NCBI GenBank assembly: GCA_918797485.1
Contig: CAKKNE010000001.1
Span: 2,356,001 to 2,420,000 of the forward strand
Reading direction: 5' to 3'
Source of the DNA: Pelagomonas calceolata
Lineage: Eukaryota > Sar > Pelagophyceae > Pelagomonadales > Pelagomonadaceae
DNA: 64,000 nucleotides
How positions within the stretch are numbered: position 1 is the stretch's first letter; the number at the start of each line of letters is the position of its first letter. A program made the position numbers and the translations under genes. Under the pieces are notes generated by a model. The model worked only from the letters and a program-made list of their open reading frames with translations. It did not search any database and was not told the DNA's origin. Below, in pieces: positions 63,622 through 64,000 of this stretch.

Positions 63622-64000
63622 ATGCTGCGCCGCGCCCTCGCGTCGCGCCAGACCCTCCTGCGCCACAGGGTGCTCTCGACGCGCACGGAGACCGACTCCT
63701 TCGGGCCGTTGGAAGTGCCCTCAGATAAATACTACGGCGCGCAAACCGCAAGGTCCATGATCAACTTCCCCATCGGCGGGCCCGAGGCGCGCATGCCTTT
63801 GGCGCTGATCCACGCGTTCGGCGTGCTCAAAAAATGCAGTGCATTATACAACAAGCGCACGGGCCGACTGGATGAGAAAATCGCCGACGCCATCGCGGCA
63901 GCCGCCGATGAAGTCGCTTCAGGTAAGTTGGATGACCACTTCCCGCTAGTGGTCTATCAGACTGGTTCGGGAACTCAAACGAACATGAATTGTAACGAGG
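63622..64000 (+). CDS. FUM1: Class II fumarate hydratase, mitochondrial, 3' end beyond window
   Basis: The frame starts at ATG 63622 and is open to the window edge (126 codons). [21 protein letters not shown] is an Arg/Ser-rich mitochondrial presequence. It is followed by the fumarase N-terminus: [59 protein letters not shown]. The enzyme interconverts fumarate and malate in the TCA cycle. The catalytic SS-loop and C-terminal part are not in the window. Confidence 0.95.
   Translation, partial: MLRRALASRQTLLRHRVLSTRTETDSFGPLEVPSDKYYGAQTARSMINFPIGGPEARMPLALIHAFGVLKKCSALYNKRTGRLDEKIADAIAAAADEVASGKLDDHFPLVVYQTGSGTQTNMNCNE

Overview
The window is nuclear DNA of a small, gene-dense eukaryote with high GC content. 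The best fit is a stramenopile alga of the pelagophyte type (Aureococcus/Pelagomonas-like). The evidence is as follows. Genes lie tens to a few hundred bases apart on both strands. Introns are few and very short (53-222 bp), with gcgcag-type 3' ends. A plastid glycolate/glycerate translocator starts with an ER-signal-like leader and a VTA/F junction, as in secondary red-lineage plastids. A repeated CGTCGATGGCGT element sits both inside introns and between genes, which resembles the introner elements known from Aureococcus. The organism assignment is inference; no marker gene settles it.

Layout. 1-9 kb: RPT2 proteasome ATPase (5' end missing), two protein kinases on opposite strands, then a four-exon cold-shock/RS/glycine-rich RNA-binding protein whose first intron carries two tRNA genes (Ala-UGC and Arg-UCG), then an unknown gene. 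9-20 kb: PLGG1-like plastid transporter, a protein with six RRM-like domains, a secreted BspA-repeat protein, a polytopic membrane protein ending in a phosphoribosyltransferase-like domain, and a coiled-coil/SAM/CaaX protein. 20-36 kb: F-box-like protein, large LRR protein, two low-complexity proteins, TFIIF beta, a seven-exon AlkB-like dioxygenase, two proteins of unknown role, SDS22 with a histidine-rich leader, and two further unknown genes. 36-50 kb: MYND/RING/TPR protein, phosphopantetheine adenylyltransferase, a head-to-head pair of SPFH proteins, an unknown gene, an ankyrin kinesin-14, the Polycomb protein EED and a small membrane protein. 50-64 kb: divergent histones H2B/H2A with canonical 3' stem-loops, small and low-complexity proteins, a SET protein, a head-to-head pair of glycosyltransferase-like genes, a TPT/nucleotide-sugar-type transporter, a second MYND/RING/TPR protein, a methyltransferase-like protein and the 5' end of a mitochondrial class II fumarase.

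Most of the genes are housekeeping and not functionally linked; there is no operon logic. The recurring organisation is divergent gene pairs sharing 150-500 bp promoters and convergent pairs separated by short, repeat-containing spacers. The most interesting signals are non-coding. A roughly 24-bp inverted-repeat element (GCTAG-TGTCTTAC-...-CTAGC) lies 70-225 bp upstream of nine plus-strand genes, always in the same orientation. A second GGTACC/CCTTATACC promoter-like motif occurs three times. Introner-like repeats occur in at least five introns and several spacers. Two tRNAs are nested in a protein-gene intron. Intron boundaries were inferred by reading frame and family similarity, not by transcript data.
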